Source of the DNA: Flavobacterium sp.
Lineage (GTDB): Bacteria; Bacteroidota; Bacteroidia; Flavobacteriales; Flavobacteriaceae
NCBI GenBank assembly: GCA_017989775.1
Contig: JAGNPF010000119.1
Coordinates: 1-5,652 of the forward strand
Direction: 5' to 3'
Length of the DNA: 5,652 bases
The position numbers and the translations under genes were made by a program. How positions within the stretch are numbered: the stretch's first letter is position 1; every line of letters starts with the position of its first letter. The notes under the pieces were generated by a model. It was not told the origin of the DNA. It did not search any database and saw only the letters and a list, made by a program, of their open reading frames with translations. This document shows, one piece after another, positions 3,822-5,652 of this stretch.

Positions 3822-5546
3822 TTATGCAGGAATTGTTAAACTGGTTTTGAATCCCTTGCTTGATTTAGTGTCAAAAGTAATGGTTCCATTTATGGATAGA
3901 ATACGGTTTTCCACATTTTGCAGTCCATTTTTCGAATTTATTTTTTCGAGTGCCGCTCCAAGCCCGTTATCACTGTAATCTATTTGTAATTTATTTTCTT
4001 TTTTCTTGAAAGTTATTATGGCTAAACTGCATTGGCTGTGTTTTTTCATGTTGACCAACAATTCTTGGATGGCACGATAAATGATGATTTTTTTGTTGCG
4101 TTCCAACTTGTTCCAATCTATGGAATCCATTCCGTTGACCAATATCGTGACGGCGTTGGTGTTGAATCCCGACATCATTTCTTTTAATCCTTCCACGTAT
4201 TTTGGTCCCGTATCGATAAAGCTGTTTTCCTTCGAAATATTGCGGGTTCTGGAATAGATGGTGTCTAGATTGTTGAGCAGCGATTCCTTGTTTTGGATGG
4301 TGGACAAATCCTGGGTTTCGGCAAAAGCCATCGTGTGGTAAACATCGTTTGCCAATTCGTCGTGCAATTTTTTGGCAATACGGGTTTCGGTGTCGTAGGA
4401 AGTCTGAATTTTTTCCTTTTTGTTTACCGCTTTTAAAAAATAATAAAGAAAAATAGTGGAAAGAATTCCCGTTATGACCAGAAAATTCAAAACCAGGTTT
4501 TGGTTTTTTTCCTTTTCCAATTCAAGGGCTGTTTCGGCTTTTTGGGTTTTCAATCTTAGATTTTCCTCTTTGTCCTGTTTGGAATCGTATTTGATTTTGG
4601 CAAATTGGTTTTTGGCTTTTTGCCTTGCTTTTACGAGGCTGTCGTTGATTCGGATATAATCTAACGAATATTTTTTCAATTGGTTTCCCGAGCTGTTTTG
4701 TATTAAAAGCTTTAATGATGTCAAACGGTCATCGGGATTATTTACTTTTGTTGCCTTTTCATAGGCTAATTGTGCGTATTCATTGGCAAGCTTTGGATTG
4801 CTTTTTTGATAATATTCGGAAAGATGGTTATAGCTCGTAGACATTCCCCAATCATTCTTTGATTGTTCTCTGATTGTTAAAGATTGCTTCATATAGCCAA
4901 GTCCTTTTGGATTTCCAATTTTGAAATAGCTATATCCTAAATTATCCAGTATTATAGCAAATATTTCGACATGGTTTATGATATCTTTTTCCAAAGTTAA
5001 CGGCATAAGAATTTGGACGGCTTTTTTATAATCATACATATCCATATGGGCTAAAGCAATATTATTTTTTATACAAGATTTTCTAAATTTGTTTGTTTTT
5101 AAATGTAAGGCTAGATTGTAATAATAAATGGCTGATTTGTAATCCAATGTTTGTAAATAATTAAGCCCCATTATGTTGTATAAAGCCCAATGATGGTTGG
5201 GTTTTGGATTGTTCTTTAAATAGGGAAAAGCCTCAAGGATGGTGTTTTCACAAGCAGAATAATCTCCTTGATTTTGTTGAATGTAGGCTAGTTTTAATAT
5301 GGAATAGATAATTTTGGCAGTATCTTTTTTTACGTTGCAAAGTGATTTGGCCTTGCTGAAATAATAATAAGCACTATCGTATTTCGTGGTTTTATAGTGC
5401 TTTTCGCCTAGCTCGATAAGGCGATCGATTTCTACTAAATTGCTTTTTTTTACGGGCTTGTTTATAGGCTTTTTTTGGCAGGATATTGAAGCAAAAAATA
5501 CTGCCAATAAGACAAAAACGGGAAAAAGAAACTTCTTGACTATCAT
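3822..5546 (-). CDS. TPR-containing membrane sensor histidine kinase (HisKA_3-like/NarX-DesK type)
   Basis: A 574-residue sensor kinase. An N-terminal signal (about 4-22) ends in a lipobox-like ASISC with Cys23, so the sensor part is outside the inner membrane and possibly lipid-anchored. Residues about 41-305 form six to seven degenerate TPR units (for example HYKTTKYDSAYYYFSKAKSL, MGLNYLQTLDYKSAIYYYNL), expected to bind a peptide or protein. A charged coiled coil (about 305-349) leads to a transmembrane helix (351-371). The cytoplasmic part has the dimerisation/phosphoacceptor box RIAKKLHDEL with His395, and an ATPase domain with N-box RAIQELLVNMKKH (E495, N499), G1 box DNGLG (526-530) and NGLQNV (540-545). 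H-D order and N-box are those of kinases paired with LuxR-type regulators, matching the next gene. The start ATG at 5546 gives a complete signal; no convincing -33/-7 pair was found upstream, the nearest being TAATTTCG (5558-5551), which would leave almost no leader. Ligand unknown. Confidence 0.92.
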   Translation of the reverse strand: MIVKKFLFPVFVLLAVFFASISCQKKPINKPVKKSNLVEIDRLIELGEKHYKTTKYDSAYYYFSKAKSLCNVKKDTAKIIYSILKLAYIQQNQGDYSACENTILEAFPYLKNNPKPNHHWALYNIMGLNYLQTLDYKSAIYYYNLALHLKTNKFRKSCIKNNIALAHMDMYDYKKAVQILMPLTLEKDIINHVEIFAIILDNLGYSYFKIGNPKGLGYMKQSLTIREQSKNDWGMSTSYNHLSEYYQKSNPKLANEYAQLAYEKATKVNNPDDRLTSLKLLIQNSSGNQLKKYSLDYIRINDSLVKARQKAKNQFAKIKYDSKQDKEENLRLKTQKAETALELEKEKNQNLVLNFLVITGILSTIFLYYFLKAVNKKEKIQTSYDTETRIAKKLHDELANDVYHTMAFAETQDLSTIQNKESLLNNLDTIYSRTRNISKENSFIDTGPKYVEGLKEMMSGFNTNAVTILVNGMDSIDWNKLERNKKIIIYRAIQELLVNMKKHSQCSLAIITFKKKENKLQIDYSDNGLGAALEKINSKNGLQNVENRILSINGTITFDTKSSKGFKTSLTIPA

Positions 5547-5652
5547 GACCCGAAATTACAGAAAATAAATATAAACAGGAATAAATCTTATTAAATAAAT
5601 TTAATTAAAATTATTGGTCCAGGTAAAGAAACAAGTTGTTTTTGATTAACAT

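Noticed and set aside
5611..5652. Possible tail of another minus-strand gene at the right edge (open frame ending in TAA at 5613-5611)
   Set aside because: Only 13 codons are visible, other frames are also open there, and nothing recognisable is encoded.
5642..5652. TTGAT-TAAC-AT at the right edge as another Fnr-like site
   Set aside because: The second half-site is cut off after two bases, so the palindrome cannot be judged.

Overview
The window looks like the chromosome of a member of the Bacteroidota, most likely a Flavobacterium-like organism. Three things point there. The DNA is AT-rich. Start codons sit behind A-rich leaders rather than Shine-Dalgarno sequences. The gene families (a DUF2490 outer-membrane-type protein, a TPR sensor kinase with its flavobacterial response regulator, the tail of a conserved 'asparagine synthetase B'-annotated protein) and the TAnnTTTG-like -7 promoter boxes are typical of that group. 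The assignment rests on recognising motifs by eye; no search was run.

Plus-strand half (1-2168): the last 74 codons of the 'asparagine synthetase B'-annotated gene are followed by a weak terminator. Then come two tandem DUF2490 paralogs (376-1134 and 1316-2089), each with an export signal peptide. Each has its own promoter with a Crp/Fnr-type palindrome (TGAT-TTTT-ATCA) at the same distance from a GTTAATTTGC -7 element, a class II activator layout. The two proteins are about 79% identical in the C-terminal half and only about 39% in the N-terminal half (hand alignment). A strong, probably bidirectional hairpin terminator (2118-2168) separates them from the convergent minus-strand genes.

Minus-strand half (5546 down to 2188): a TPR-containing membrane sensor histidine kinase (5546-3822) is followed after 12 bp by a response regulator with a LuxR-like DNA-binding domain (3809-3141). 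After a 109-bp gap come three small genes: a two-helix membrane protein, a basic helical protein and a small lipoprotein. The gap holds phased A-tracts, a perfect palindrome (TTACGG-GAAA-CCGTAA) and a TACTTTTG -7 box. The palindrome-to-box distance equals that in the two DUF2490 promoters. A reasonable hypothesis is that the kinase senses an envelope or periplasmic condition and the regulator controls the downstream small envelope genes through this palindrome. The sequence supports the architecture but does not prove the link.

No RNA gene, CRISPR array, transposon or insertion sequence was seen, and no gene-free stretch exceeds 300 bp. The largest gaps are 1135-1315 (second DUF2490 promoter), 227-375 (terminator and first promoter), 3032-3140 (promoter and operator region) and 5547-5652 (AT-rich leader of the kinase gene, no convincing promoter).
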